From contig CM062289.1 of the NCBI GenBank assembly GCA_031216915.1, forward strand, positions 57,478,577 through 57,542,576: 64,000 nt of DNA, given 5' to 3'. Made by a program: the position numbers and the translations under genes. Below are positions 1 to 11,554 of this stretch, piece after piece. The stretch comes from Pictodentalium vernedei. Lineage: Eukaryota > Mollusca > Scaphopoda > Dentaliida > Dentaliidae. How positions within the stretch are numbered: position 1 is the stretch's first letter; the number at the start of each line of letters is the position of its first letter. The notes under the pieces were generated by a model, which was given only the letters and a program-made list of their open reading frames with translations, made no database searches and was not told where the DNA came from.

Positions 1-156
1 CAAAAAAAAGTGGTTCCGGAATCAACATAGGCTTCATGATGTACAATCAGAACGTGCCCACGTACAATCAAGAACTGGACTTTGTATTTCTACCCAAAAA
101 GACAAATTGCATCTGATGGAGTAACCACTACACTGCTGGACGTATGTAAAGGTTAG
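1..156 (+). pseudogene. PolB C-terminal fragment of a decayed Polinton
   Basis: The window opens inside the last part of a protein-primed type B DNA polymerase. Two plus-strand frames match, in order, the C-terminal tail of the PolB at 27292-27400. The first runs from about 18 and contains GFMMYNQ and PTYNQ. The second runs from 91 (YPKR, then SDGVTTT) to a TAG at 154-156. The change of frame near 85-91 is a frameshift. The rest of the gene lies left of the window. It points rightwards, opposite to the IAP, protease and capsid remnants that follow. I am confident of the homology; whether it belongs to the same element as those remnants is inference. Confidence 0.7.
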
Positions 157-519
157 AGTGGCGGATATGTCGGGGAGAGCAGCTGGACAGGTAACTATAT
201 ATATCTAAGATAAGCCCTTTGAGGTTATCGTAGTTGTATTTGAAGAGGGATTATATAACTAGCGGGTAAAGAATTCTGTTCTTTTCTGTTGGTTAAAAGT
301 CACCTCATGATGGCTTTCGTGGTGATAGCCGAAACGGATAACTAAGAATTATTTTTCACTCTATTAAATTTTAATACAAAAAAACACACAATAAATAATT
401 TAAACGATTTAAATGTAACAATCGGTTTTACATTTGTTTTTACAAAGAGCGGAGATGAATTTAAAACAGATTTAAATGTAACAATCAGATTTTACATTTG
501 TTTTACAACGATTTAAATG
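157..519. other. AT-rich spacer with short direct repeats
   Basis: No gene is recognisable. From about 405 to 519 a short AT-rich motif (atttaaatgtaacaatc followed by ttttacattt) is repeated twice. Related sequence resumes at 781-840, on the far side of the palindromic element at 520-780, so that element appears to have inserted into this repeat. Confidence 0.4.
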
Positions 520-780
520 TACAGTACGTGGAGAGTGTATTATCACTAAATCACCCGCAGAGTGGAGATTCAACCCAAGCAATAATTGCAAATTTGTTGC
601 AAAGCATAACCACCAAATGCAAAGTTTCAGCCAACGGACCTCCGGGTTAAACCCGGAGGTCCATTGGCTGAAACATTGCTTGTGTTTTTTGTCGATAGGT
701 ACAACATTTGAAAGTTATAGCTTGGGTGATATCTCCACTCTGCGGGTGATTTAATTACAATCCACTCTCCACTCACTGTA
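520..780. mobile_element. Foldback MITE (TACAGTACGTGGAGAG family)
   Basis: This is a palindromic element with ends TACAGTACGTGGAGAG... and ...CTCTCCACTCACTGTA. Inner arms carry tcacccgcagagtgga and its complement, and the centre contains ggacctccgggttaaacccggaggtcc. Related copies lie at 38237-38482 and 53150-53415. There is no coding capacity, so it would be a non-autonomous DNA transposon. The transposase family is not identifiable from the sequence. Confidence 0.65.
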
Positions 781-849
781 AGAGTCGGCTTTACATTCAT
801 TTTACAAAGAGCGGAGACGAATCTACAACAGATTTAAAATCAATTTATA

Positions 850-975
850 CAATAAATATTTTGATATATTTAGAAACTGTCTTTCGGCACACAGGACACG
901 ATTTCAATCACGATATTCGATTGCCCTGTGAGACAAACAGAGCATTTCATATCCGAGTTATTTGGCACGCGTGCC
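850..975 (-). pseudogene. RING-finger remnant of a Polinton IAP gene
   Basis: Read on the minus strand, this segment starts with KCSVCL (921-950) and ends with CRKTVSKYI (about 853-890). These match the first and last parts of the RING at the end of the IAP at 17805-18488 (KCSVCL ... CRKTVYEYL). The middle is shortened and out of frame, so most zinc ligands are lost. A BIR remnant in the same orientation lies 1.2 kb further right, consistent with one IAP gene split by inserted sequence. Confidence 0.55.
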
Positions 976-2149
976 CGTGTAAAATCTGGGACGATTTTTG
1001 CAGTTCACGGTGTATCACATCTATGAGGAAGATTGAATTGAGTTGATGAAAAATGGACCTCTGCAAAAATCTTTAACGAATATTTGTAATTCTCCGTTAT
1101 TTGGTTATGTTTTATTTTCATTTCCGAGTATTGTTTTTAAACTATACAAACAATGCAATCTGTAATATATATATATACTTTCATGCCCTCTGCTGAAGCG
1201 TTTTAGCAACAGTGAAACGAAAACAATCCGACTAGAAAGTCTGACCCACTTTTTTCTGCAGGTTAGATTGAATACTCGGTCGCACTAAAATAAGACTGCA
1301 GATAGAAAACAACGAGACAGGTCGTCCAAAAATAATACCGCTGGTAAAAAATGAGACCGCAAGTGGCCGCAGACAAAGTAGTTAGGCTCTCCAAATGAAT
1401 ACTAACTGGTTATATGGGATATACCAAATATATATATCCGACGTTTGGTACAAATAATTTTAATTTTAACTCTAAGTACACTTTTAAAACCATTTTGTTT
1501 GCTTTGATACATCCACCCTCGATTATATCAGAAAACGATGTCTGCCTGAATATTTTCCCCCAAGTCGCGAAATGTCTGCAGCATACATTTAAGTATTCTG
1601 TTTATTTATCTTGTATCGAGGGGTGGGGGATATGTTTTCTCAGGTTCTTTCGAATGGAGATATTAAATAACCCCAAAGCGTAGTCACCACCGCCCTTGTC
1701 CAATAAGCTTGAAATTTGTTTAAAAGAATTTTCGAGAATCCCAACTGACAATACTTGGAGATGGGCCGAGGCAGTTCCTGTCAAAATCACCTGCATTTTG
1801 TCCCAAGTCGAGTTTCGTACCGAGATGATCCGTCCAAAAAGGCTGATCTGTTTGGGTGGGTGGGTGGGTGTGTGGTGGGAAGGGGTGCCTTTTCAGGTGT
1901 TTTCGAAGGAAGTTATTAATCCCCATAGCCTGGAACCCGGTCCATTATACTTGAACTTATTTTAAACTAATTTCTTGTAAATCACCAGTCACAATGTTTT
2001 GAGAGGTGGTAATCACTACCTTTCAGTGAGAGAGATCCAACTTTGTTCACAGAAAGTTTCTTGTTTTTTGTTCTAATTACATGATATATGCACAAAATAA
2101 GTGTGTTTCGTTTCATTTTCTCGCGCGCTTGTGCTTGCACAAAACGGTT
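976..2149. other. Unassigned sequence inside the decayed Polinton
   Basis: No convincing coding sequence. It contains a short (at)n run near 1170 and G-rich stretches near 1620 and 1855. It separates the RING and BIR remnants of what looks like one IAP gene, so it is probably an insertion. I do not recognise its ends. Confidence 0.3.
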
Positions 2150-2480
2150 TCTTGTTGTCTGTTGAACTGGGTTCTTCGTCTTCTTCGTCTTGTTGTTCTG
2201 GAGGTATACGACCTAGAAAGGGGCACATAAGCTCCCATTTTCTATGCTCTTCTTTGACAACATCGTGTTTTTCCCATTAATGAATCTGAACACCGCAATA
2301 AAAACGTTTTGTTTTATCTTCGGTTCCCATGTTGAAAAACCCACACCTTGCAGGCTCTCTCGGTTTTTTAACACATTCGCCAGAGAGCATAGCTTCAAAC
2401 GTTTTAGGTCTATGTGTCTCTAAGGCGTATTTGGCATAGAGGGGTGGTGCATTTATAACACCGTCTCGCAAAATGTTAGA
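2150..2480 (-). pseudogene. BIR-domain remnant of a Polinton IAP gene
   Basis: The minus strand encodes YAKYALETHRPKTFEAM, then GFFNMGTEDKTKRFYCG, which align with YALEENRLKRFQFML and GFFYLGTGDRTQCFHCG of the intact IAP at 17805-18488. The first Cys of the CxxC zinc motif is replaced. A stop follows the IH residues, and the reading then continues in another frame into an acidic linker (QQDEEDEE). These breaks make it a pseudogene. It sits in the IAP-protease-capsid order seen in element 1. Confidence 0.65.
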
Positions 2481-2542
2481 AAGTTGAGCTTCTATGAAAT
2501 GGTGGAATTCGGATTAGAATGAGATCCTTGGTTCGTCTCCTC

Positions 2543-2791
2543 TTAACCCTTTACCTAACGAATCGCCCGCATCCGCCCGCGTAATATGCAAATTCAGTTG
2601 TTGAAAAAATATTATTTTTCAAAAAATTTCAACAAAACCATATCATGTGACCCCTTGTTGGAACGAGCTCGTCGAGCTCGTTCCAACGAGGGGTCACATG
2701 ATATAGTTTCGTTGAAATTTTTTGAAAAATTTGAAAAAATGATATTTAAAATAATAAATTTTGATATCGTCTGCGTTGGGTAAAGGGTTAA
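2543..2791. mobile_element. 249-bp palindromic MITE with TTAA target
   Basis: A near-perfect hairpin centred on gaacgagctcgtcgagctcgttc. It begins TTAACCCTTTACCTAACG and ends CGTTGGGTAAAGGGTTAA, so TTAA flanks both ends, as in piggyBac-type insertions. A related element with the same architecture is at 4931-5171. It lies between the BIR and protease remnants and therefore inserted after Polinton decay began. Apparent reading frames here are products of the palindrome. Confidence 0.7.
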
Positions 2792-2825
2792 AAGTTTCTG
2801 TTCTGTTTCTGTGAGATGTTCAAAT

Positions 2826-3360
2826 TCACTTTCGAATGATATGCTCGGTATGGGGGGAGGGGGGGTACCTCCCTCGTCGTGACTTATCGACCTCAACATA
2901 GCGTTTCGCATTCTTGATCCCATGACTTAACATGTAATGCCGGTGGTGGATAAAATGTTTCACTATTATATCCTTTTCATAAAGATCGGGTGTGAAGATA
3001 GTAATGATGGTCGCCATGGAGTCACCTCGACAGCGTTGTAGTAAGTAAAATAAACAGTTATGTCCACACACGGGTAACGAATCGGATTAAATTGCCATTT
3101 GTATGTATGTTTGTTTAGAAATCGTTTGAAAGTCTCGTGTTGAGGTGTTTATCCATACAAATCAAAGTATTCACAGTTCTGCATCCGATATAAAACGCCA
3201 TCCAGTCTTCTTCTCCCACTCTGCGACTGGGTGGGTATTAGCTATAAACACCAAGGGCAAGGGCCTACTGGTAGGTAATCTTCTCTGGAAGCGATTTCTG
3301 GCAAAAACACCAAAACTAAAATGTTTGAGGTCAGAGTTCATAACACATTCCAGTTGAATA
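2826..3360 (-). pseudogene. Adenain-like protease remnant
   Basis: The minus strand contains CGHNCLFYLLQRCRGDSMATII, aligning with CGQYCLFYLKHRCRSVPMDTII of the element 1 protease; the presumed catalytic Cys is present. Upstream sequence (3145-3357) aligns at nucleotide level with the N-terminal half of that gene but is frameshifted. It lies between the BIR remnant and the capsid remnant, as in element 1. It is not functional. Confidence 0.6.
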
Positions 3361-3382
3361 ATGTTGATGTTGAATAATCAAA

Positions 3383-3443
3383 TCGTCGCCTGCGTGCTAG
3401 AATGTTCTATGTCCCATAGAACATTCTAGCACTCAGGCGATGA
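3383..3443. repeat. Short perfect-arm hairpin
   Basis: Arms of about 28 bp (tcgcctgcgtgctagaatgt and its near-exact complement) surround a loop of a few bases. It sits between the protease and capsid remnants, where element 1 has overlapping stop and start codons. It is probably a small insertion. Confidence 0.5.
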
Positions 3444-3790
3444 AATATCACGTTTCTGTGTTTGTCGACTTCTCTTATGTTTTGAAATTCTGTATATACT
3501 ATAACGTTGACTGTTGTGGGAAGAGCGTCTCCAAAATGCATTTCCAATCTCAGATTCCCTCGCTTGACTGGGTTGAAATGTACGCCGTGAGATTAGTCTG
3601 GTGGGAGGTCAAAAGTTAACAATGTGTACCCCTTAGCGTATTCCCCCTGACTGATATGATTTACGACTTCTTCAAATATTGTAAAGCCGTTGTCGTTGTT
3701 TATGTTAGCATTGTAGTCGTCACCATTTGTTAATCATGGGATTTCAACAAGTTCCCTCACGGCTTCTTTCCGAGTCTATATTCTTGCAAA
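3440..3790 (-). pseudogene. Major capsid protein C-terminal remnant
   Basis: Minus-strand reading gives AKGYTLLTFDLPPD, a stop, then GNLRLEMHF and VNVIVYTEFQN. These match the last strands of the capsid proteins of element 1 (NGYTLFVFDLTPD ... NVLVYAEFQN) and element 2. A stop falls just after the PD motif, close to the position of the stop in element 1. Only the C-terminal quarter is recognisable. Confidence 0.65.
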
Positions 3791-4159
3791 TTCACTAAAG
3801 GTCGGTCTTGGAAGCGTGCCAGCTGTGTTTGTCTGCCATAGTCTGCGGGCTTCGTCTGGGTTTAATCGCCTGTTGGCTTCATCAAAGCAGATATTGACTT
3901 TTTCCTCTGCCGCAAGACAGAAATTGTGGTCTTTTTGGCGTGGTGGGGAATCGACCTCGTCGTAGAAATTGCACCCCTAACATCTTTCTTGAACGATTTC
4001 GTTTATACCTTTTTATACGAACTCGGCGTAAACCCCGTCGAATTCTATCTTCAGTCGTATCTGAGGTGCGCTTCATCATCACCACGTGGTCTTTTTAGCG
4101 TTCTCTGTCGAGTCTGAAATTCTTGTATCTGATTGTCGACTTTCTCCGTTTGATGTTCT
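3791..4159 (-). other. Degenerate Polinton coding sequence, unassigned
   Basis: Short minus-strand open stretches exist (for example DEARRLWQTN near 3830), but I cannot place them against genes of element 1. By position they fall between capsid and PC4-like remnants, so several genes have been deleted here. Confidence 0.3.
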
Positions 4160-4330
4160 GAATCAGCCTATTCCTTGAGATCTAATGCAATGCCTGTTTT
4201 AGTCGGTCGGTTTGTATCTATTGTGTACCTTCTCAGGTGGATTTTTAAAATTCTACAAAACTCGTTTACTGCAACGAAGGTTTGCCTTTCACCTAGTTTG
4301 ATGAGTGGATAGCCTGCTTGTGTCGTCGTG
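4160..4330 (-). pseudogene. PC4-like domain remnant
   Basis: The minus strand encodes KIHLRRYTID followed by PTKTGIALDLKE, matching KIHPRRYFEG and PTKTGIALSLGE of the PC4-like gene at 25301-25879. The frame stays open across the domain and ends at a stop just after LKE, before the conserved Trp. In element 1 this gene lies about 5 kb from the capsid gene, here under 1 kb, which indicates an internal deletion. Confidence 0.65.
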
Positions 4331-4930
4331 ACTGGTTGTCCTTGCCATGTTACTGGTTTCGAAGTATTCGCTAGAATAACTAGTGACTAGTGATGTACTG
4401 AATGATCGTCAGGTCTTTCAACTTATATTTGTACACAGGTACGAGTAATCAGCTTACTGATATGGGAAGATTGTTTGTATCTTATAATCCGATTATCCAA
4501 TAACTTTGATAATAAAATCCAATTATACAATTCGATTTCACAATGTTTAAATTGATAAACTCTTGACCCGTTGCACAATAATGAAAACTAACCCTGTGTT
4601 TTTTTGTGAAAAACATTGTAAAAAAAATCGTGTTTTGTGAAAAAAACGTAAAAATTAACAAAAAAATTAACCAAAAAAATGTAAAAAATTAATAAAAAAA
4701 TCGGGTTAATTAGAAAAAAAATAAGTAAAAAAATTAATTAATCCGGATAATCGCTCCTGTACCTTACTGCTTAGTCTGCGCCATAGATTAAGGCAAGAAA
4801 CCGCCAAAACAGACAACTAATATTGTCATAAACACACCTATTAATGTTTAATAAATATACAATTTTATTTTAATTCTAAATTTTCACAAACAAATAATAA
4901 TCAATAAAAATAAAAAATAGTTTTGTATAG
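4331..4930. other. AT-rich spacer, low complexity
   Basis: No gene seen. From about 4590 to 4760 it is dominated by A-runs (aaaaaattaa-type repeats). This appears to be decayed sequence beyond the Polinton remnant. Confidence 0.4.
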
Positions 4931-5171
4931 TTAACCCTTTCAACACTGGTGGTATCTTCCATGCCAGTTAAATGGCATAAATTGGAAGAGTCCATATCCA
5001 TTATTTGGGGGTAGAGCAATTAATATTTTCAACGTGCAGCCTGATGGCTGCACGTTGAAAATATTAATTGTTCTACCACACACGTTCACTTAGTAGCCAT
5101 CCTACTTAATGAAATTATGACGTATCGTGTTCCTGGACCGGAAAAGCGACCTCTCGTGTTGAAAGAGTTAA
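4931..5171. mobile_element. 241-bp palindromic MITE with TTAA target
   Basis: Begins TTAACCCTTTCAACAC and ends GTGTTGAAAGAGTTAA, with TTAA at each end. An inner hairpin (caattaatattttcaacgtg and complement) spans about 5011-5078. Architecture and terminal CCCTTT match the element at 2543-2791, so both belong to one TTAA-targeting, non-autonomous family. Confidence 0.65.
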
Positions 5172-5694
5172 TCAACCTAAATAACGAGACAAAAAGTATA
5201 TCTATACTTCAAATCTATATTATCCAGGTTGTTAACACCGTTTTTATGAGAAGAATACCTGCTGGCAAAATGTGTACATTGCGGGCAAACAATTCTCACA
5301 TCTCTCGCAACATGACGATAGTCAAAGACAAGAAGAGTCTGCTTATAAATATTCAGACAAAAGTCATCAACTCATTCTGATTAAAGTAAAACACGCCACT
5401 CAGTCTAGTTTGTGCCCTCTTTTTGCATTGCATCTTTTTGCAAACATGTTTGTGCATACCAATTTACTTTTTCATCCCAGAGTTGAAGCGGGTCTCTGCA
5501 ATATAGACCAGTTGCTGGAGAACTTCAGTTCAGTGCAGAGCCAAGTATGGAAAGAAAACAATCATGCGCAGCGCAGTCTGCACTTGATAATCGAAACAAT
5601 GCAGAGTTAAACGATTTTTGTAGTGACGTCAGTGAGGCAAGAATTGAACAAAAGACAAATAAGGTTATTTCTGCCAATTCAAGGTGAGTTTTAT
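5172..5694. other. Unassigned sequence
   Basis: Two overlapping short open frames exist but show no recognisable domain. No repeat structure is evident. Confidence 0.3.
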
Positions 5695-6898
5695 ACTAAC
5701 CGTTTATTTATTGACTGGTGCTTATCTACACCTTCGACAGACAGTCACCTCGTGTCGGACAGGTGTATTGGTGCAGGAAGCCGGTGTACCCGCAAAGAAC
5801 CACTGAACAACGACGAGTAACTGTCAGGCTCCCCAGCAAAGTAACTCCACACAAGCAGGGTCAGAATAGGTTGAAGACAAGTGCACCATCGACGTGCTGT
5901 ACGCCTAAGTACACAACGCCACCACCATGCCTCCACACTGTAAAAAATTACCGTAATTCTACGGTATAACTGCTGTCAGATGACTGTCAAATACAACGGT
6001 CTTGCGGCCGTAAATTAATTTTAACGGTGTTGCCGTAAAAAACTCCGCGAATTTGATATAATGACGTATTTCTCCCGCCACGCTGTCCAATTACGTCGCA
6101 CAGCGGTAGAAATGGTGAATTATGGGATCGGCCTTGCCATGTGCCACTCTGGAAGTCGCCATTTCCAAGAAGGACGTCCGATGCTTTTGAAGACGAACAA
6201 CGTATTACTATCAATTTGTAAGCTTGTGGCCAAATGAATCATGTTCATTGCAGTCTTGGGCATGAAAATCAAATAACGTCAATTTGTTATGCGTATAATT
6301 GTTTCGGTAATTATGCAGAATAGCAGACTGTTCGTACTGCGTCACCGATAGCCGATGGATCTTATGGCCTGTGGCCACGGATCTCTGCTAAGGCCGGCAT
6401 ACCCATATGCTTTTATTGGTTCAAGGTAAAATGCGGTTAATGATGGCTAGAATTAAATTATGGTTTTCAGTTGATGAAGGGCCATATGGCTGGAACTCTG
6501 CCTCCTGTCATTTTGACCGTAATTATTTTGATGGTAATTTTTACGGGAAAATAAGGCAAATGATGGTTGACATATTTTACGGTCATATGATCGGCAGCTA
6601 GTTTCCAGGCATATGACCGTACAAATAACGGCAAACCGTGAAAAAAATTACGGGAATATACGGCAAATGACAGTTAAAATTTTTTTTACGGTTTGCCGTA
6701 ATGCTTACGGTCATATGCTTGGAAACCAGCTGCCGTTCATATGACCGTAAAAAATTACGGTAATTTTTTACAGTGCACGTGGGCAATGGGGGTGAAGTGT
6801 CTTGCCCAAGGACACAACGCGGTTGCCGCAGGTAGGATTCGAATCGAGGACCTTTCGGCCTGCAGCCTACACCTCTACTACTGAGCCACCGCGCCCCT
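5695..6898 (-). repeat. tRNA-derived SINE, split by a DNA element
   Basis: Parts at 5695-5935 and 6776-6898 form one SINE copy in minus orientation. The right part holds the tRNA-like head (on the minus strand GGTGGCTCAGTAGTAGAGG and a B-box-like GGTTCGAATCC-type match) followed by TGTCCTTGGGCAAG. The left part holds the body ending in an A/T-rich tail. Other copies lie at 22689-22962, 34118-34575, 37030-37408, 43355-43703 and 51945-52322. Confidence 0.7.
5936..6775. mobile_element. Non-autonomous DNA element, CACTGTAAAAAATTACCG ends
   Basis: About 840 bp bounded by CACTGTAAAAAATTACCGTAA at the left and its complement ending in TTTTTTACAGTG at the right. Subterminal copies of ttacggt/accgtaa motifs recur in both orientations. 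It interrupts a SINE, so it is the younger insertion. No transposase is encoded. I could not settle the target duplication length. Confidence 0.65.
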
Positions 6899-6920
6899 AT
6901 CAAGCGTTTACCTTTTGATA

Positions 6921-8230
6921 ATATACTACTCAAAGTTTGCTAAGCACCACATATTTGACACGTCATTGTGAAATTTCTTGTGACACATTTGCGATATTTT
7001 GGGTGGATATGATTGAGGAATGTATTGAGATGGTCCCTAGTGTTTACATTAGCTCTCTTGACAGGCAGACTTTTAGTGACAGTCATGGAAAGCATGTACC
7101 CCTTAATTCCCATGATGTTTTCGTGTACTGTCTACAGTACATGGGATGTGTAGGGTACTCAGTCTTCATTTCAACACAAACCCTTGCGATTTAATGATTG
7201 AATATGACGAATGCAAATGTAAGAAGACATTTGTCTGAAGCAGAAATGTGGTGGGCTGTAGGGATGGCGGAACAAGGGGCTACCCATCGTCAGGTTGGTG
7301 AATCCTTTGGTGAGCACCATACGGTGATCACCACAGCCTGGGCAAGATTTCAGCAGTATGGCACACCAGTCAGACGACATGGTGGTGGCAGAGACAGGGT
7401 AACATCTGCAGCTGAAGACCGGTTTTGATCATTCAGGCTCGTGGGAACCGCTTTGACACAGCAACGCAGCTTCACAGTGACCTTCAGAATGCATCCGGGT
7501 GGGGGGGGGATGTTTCGACGCAGACTATCCGGGCAAGGTCTCCGATCGAGAAGACCATGTATTCGCATTCAGCTGTCCCAGAACCACCGCCAGGCACGAT
7601 ATGAATGGGCCATGGATCACGTTGGATGGACCAGAGAAGATTGACAACCTGTCCTTTTTACAGTCAAAGTACTGCCTAGACAACACAGATAGGCGTTCTA
7701 GGGTATGGAGAAGACCAGGAGAGCGATTCCATGCAGCCAGCATTGTTATGACCACTATGGCGGAGGGTCAATAATGGTCTGTGGCGGCATCAGCTGGGGT
7801 GGACGTACAGAGTCCTTTGTGTCCTTGACCGTGGTACATTCACTGCACAGCGGTATATTGATGACATCCTGGATGCCCACGTCAGATTGTATGCAGGTGT
7901 AGTGGGTGATAGATTCATTCTGATGGACGATAATGCCCATCCTCATGTTGCCCATGCTGTCCGGGAGTACCGACAGAGGGAGGGGATTGAGCGTATCGAC
8001 TGGCCAGCAAGATCCCCTGACCTCAAAACAATCGAACATGTCTGGAATGAGTTGCAGCTTGCAATTTCAGTCCGTCCAGTCCAACCAAGAAGTGTCAAGG
8101 AGCTTGGTGCCATGCTGGTCCAAGAATGGAACAACATCCCACAAAGGACCATCTGGAACCTGATTAGGAGCATGAGAAGGCGTTGTCAAGCAGTAATTAA
8201 CAATAATGGGTCTCGTACTCGATATTGAAC
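6921..8230 (+). pseudogene. Tc1/mariner transposase, frameshifted
   Basis: The N-terminal frame (ATG 7204 to about 7428) has an HTH-type region (LSEAEMWWAVGM ... HRQVGESFG ... VITTAWARF). The C-terminal frame (7887-8228) has the second catalytic Asp in FILMDDNAHPH and the third acidic residue in WPARSPDLKTIEHVW, the Tc1 DDE/D signature. The middle third is out of frame with several stops. A terminal-repeat-like sequence tactactcaaagtttgctaag lies at about 6924 and recurs inverted at 36031-36062. A matching right end was not found, so the element is probably truncated. Confidence 0.8.
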
Positions 8231-8389
8231 CCATATCAGTTCGCTCCATCAACTTTTTGGCAAATTCGAAAAATTACCTCCTTTACCAATAATATCCATT
8301 TTCCATGGTTATCGTATTCAAAAGCTAAAAAATAATGTCAAAAACAAACAAAATCTCAATTTCTGTGCTTAAATCATTAAAGATACAAT

Positions 8390-8902
8390 TAGGCTTTTCC
8401 CTCTGGAAAAGACTATTGTTTATCTACGGATTATTATTTTTTTTTTAATTTTATTTTAGGCTATTCCCTCTGGAAAAGACTATTGTTTTTCTACGGATTA
8501 TTAGGCTTTTCCCTCTGGAAAAGAGTATTGTTTTTCTACGGATTATTAGGCTTTTCCCTCTGGAAAAGACTATTGTTTTTCTACGGATTATTATTTTTTT
8601 TTTTTTTAGGCTTTTCCCTCTGGAAAAGACTATTGTTTTCCTACGGATTATTATTTTTTTTTTTTTTAGGCTTTTCCCTCTGGAAAAGACTATTGTTTAT
8701 CTACGGAGTATTATTTTTTTAATTTTATTTTAGGCTTTTCCCTCTGGAAAAGACTATTGTTTTTTTACGGATTATTATTTTTTTTTAATTTTATTTTAGG
8801 CTTTTCCCTGTGGAAAAGACTATTGTTTTTCTACGGATTATTATTTTTTTTTAATTTTATTTTAGGCTTTTCCCTCTGGAAAAGACTATTGTTTTTCTAC
8901 GG

Positions 8903-8934
<32 letters not shown>

Positions 8935-8935
8935 C
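8390..8935. repeat. Tandem repeat, about 45-75 bp units
   Basis: Around nine copies of a unit containing ggcttttccctctggaaaag, then actattg...ctacggattatta and a T-run of varying length. The core is a hairpin (cttttcc ... ggaaaag). A single extra copy lies at 11555-11640, between two blocks of the 335-bp repeat. Long open frames across it reflect the repeat, not genes. Confidence 0.85.
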
Positions 8936-11554
8936 CACACATTTTGTCTGTGAGATTCAGAAGCCATTTTTGAACCGATTTTCACGAAATTTTGCACACC
9001 CATAGAGGGGCACAAAATCGAAAAATGTACCGAAGCGGAATTTTCGATTTAACCCTTATTTCGTCAGAATTGGCAAAAACTGCCAAAATTGGGGTTTATC
9101 GGCATTTTCTCGAAACACGTCTTGTAGATTGTTTTTATACATTCGTCATTGCTAGATCCGTCTGTGACACGCCCTTTGGTACACATGACATATCAGGCGA
9201 TGAATATGGTAACCCTCCACAGGCTGCCAAACATCGAAATTTTGATGAAATAGATCGGTTTCAGGCCCCCACTGCACCCAAACAATACATGAGAGATAAA
9301 CATAACTTCCTTTATTGGAAGTGGAATTCACCGACGATCATTTTTGTCAGTAATAAGGGTGTTCAAAAAACCAAGCGTTAACCCGTTTTGGGCTGGTTAA
9401 ACAGCAATACCCCCATAAAGCTCAAAAATTTGTATTTTCCGTGGATTTCGCTAAACGAGTCTTGTAGATTTTCAAGAAAAATTTGTCACTCCCAGGCCTT
9501 GGTGTGACAATAGAAGATGCATGGACAAAATACTGCGGTGAGCATTTGTTAATCCTCCACGGGCTGCTAAAAATCAAAATTGTGATAAAATGGGCTGTTT
9601 TTGGACGCCAACAGCACCCACTTGGTGTACCACCGAGAAAGGTTCTTTCTTTTATCGGACGCAACACTGATGGGGAAACATTTTTGATGGTGGTAAGGGT
9701 ATTCAAAAGTCGAAGTTTTGGACTGGTTAAAGACAGATACCCCTTAAAAGCTTAAAATTCCCATTTTCTGTGGATTTCTCTAAAATTGAGTATTCGCAGG
9801 TCTTTGTGTGACATTACAAGTTGCATGGACAAAATATTCCGGTGAGCATTTATTAACCCTCTGCAGGCTGCCAAGCATCGTAATTTTGTTGAAATGGGCT
9901 GTTTTCAGACACGCACAGCACCCAACGTGTACCTGCGAAATAAACATAATCTCCTTTGTTGGAAGTAGAAGTCACCGAGGACCATTTTTGTAAGTAATGA
10001 GGGTATTAAAAAAACAAGCCTTAACCCCTTTTGTGGTTGTTAATAGTGATACCCATCAAAAGCTTAAAAAATTATGTTTTCCCTGGATTTCTTAACAAAC
10101 ATCTGGTAGGGTTTTCAAGAGAAAATGGCCATTGATAGGTCTTGGTGTCACATTACCAGTTAATTGGATAAATTATTCCGGTAAGCATTTGTTAACCCTC
10201 CATGCGTTGCTAAATGTCAAAATTTTGAAAAAAATAGTCTGTTTTGGACACCAACATCAAATGGGAATGCAACAGAGAAACAAAACTTCTTTTACCGGAC
10301 GCAAAACTGACAGGGAAACATTTTTGTAAGTAGTAAGTGTATTCAAAAATCGAGGTCTTAACCCATTTTTTTACTAGTTAAGGAGATATACCAATTAAAA
10401 GCTTAAACTTCTAGTTTTCTGTGGATTTCTCCAAAAAAAAATCAAGAGAAATTGACCATTCGCAGGTCTTGGAGTGACATTACAAGTTGCATGAACAAAA
10501 TATTTCGGTAAGCATTTGTTAACCCTCAAGAGGCTGCCAAGCATAGACATTTGTAGAAAATGGGCTGTTCTGGGGCAACAATAACACCAAATGCGTACCT
10601 GCGAGATAAACATAACCTCATTCATTGCAAGTGGAATTCACTGTCGATCATTTTTGTAAGTAATGAAGGTATTCACAAAACCAAGCATTAACCCGTTCAG
10701 GGATGGGTACAAATCGATACCCCTCAAAAGGTTAAAAATTCATGTTATCCGAAGATTTCTCTAAAAACATCTCGTAGATTTTCAAGAAAAATTGGCCATT
10801 CTCAGATCTTAGTGTGACATTACAAGTTGCATGTAAAAAATATTCCTGTAAGCATTTGTTAACCCTATGCAGGTTCTCAAACATCACAATGGTGATAAAA
10901 TGGGCCGTGTTTGCGTACCCACAGCACCCGAAGTTGAGAGGAGATATCAAATTAAGTGGAAGTAGAATTCACTGAGAATTATTTTTGGAAGTAATAAGAG
11001 TATTCTAAAAACAACACTTAACCCGTTTTGGGCTTGATAAACAATTATACTCATCAAAAGCTTAAAATTCATGTTCTCCCCGGATTTCTCTGAAAACATC
11101 TTGTAGATTTTAGAGAGAAGATGGCCGTTCACAGTTCTTGGTGTGATATTACCAGTTGCATGAATAAATATTCCTGTTAGCACTTGTTAACCCTTTACAA
11201 GCTGCCAGACATCAATATTTTGGATACATTTGAGATAAAATGGACCATTTTCAAATAGACACAGCACTCAGTGGGTATGTGTCAAAGAAACATGACTCCT
11301 TTTGTCGGTCATTGACTTGTTGGATGACGATATTGACATTAACCCACTCCACTCTTAATGATGGTTTTTACCTAAAGAATTTTTTTATCAAACTGTGTCA
11401 TTTGAGACTACTATACTCACCCTTCTCATAACATCAATGAAGGAACTTCAGTGAGACAGATAAAAACAATTCATCAGACACCGTGGGGTCATGACAAATC
11501 ATAGAATCTCATCGGCAAAAACCATGATTCTCCAGAATCATAAAGTGTAGTTTC
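8936..11554. repeat. Array of about 335-bp repeats, block 1
   Basis: Each unit runs through ttaacccgttttgggctgg, gtggatttctctaaa, gtgtgacattacaagttgcatg, taagcatttgttaaccct and gtggaattcaccgagga. The acattacaagttgcatg landmark recurs near 9811, 10150, 10477, 10817 and 11145 (spacing 327-340). The block opens with ccacacattttgtc...gattcagaagccatttt and closes near gattctccagaatcataaag. Units are diverged. No coding role is seen. Confidence 0.85.

Noticed and set aside
2586..2923. Open frames on both strands around 2.6-2.9 kb
   Set aside because: They run through the palindromic MITE and are mirror images.
8483..9005. Phe/Leu-rich open frames in the 8.4-kb tandem repeat
   Set aside because: Periodic translation of a short tandem repeat with T-runs.
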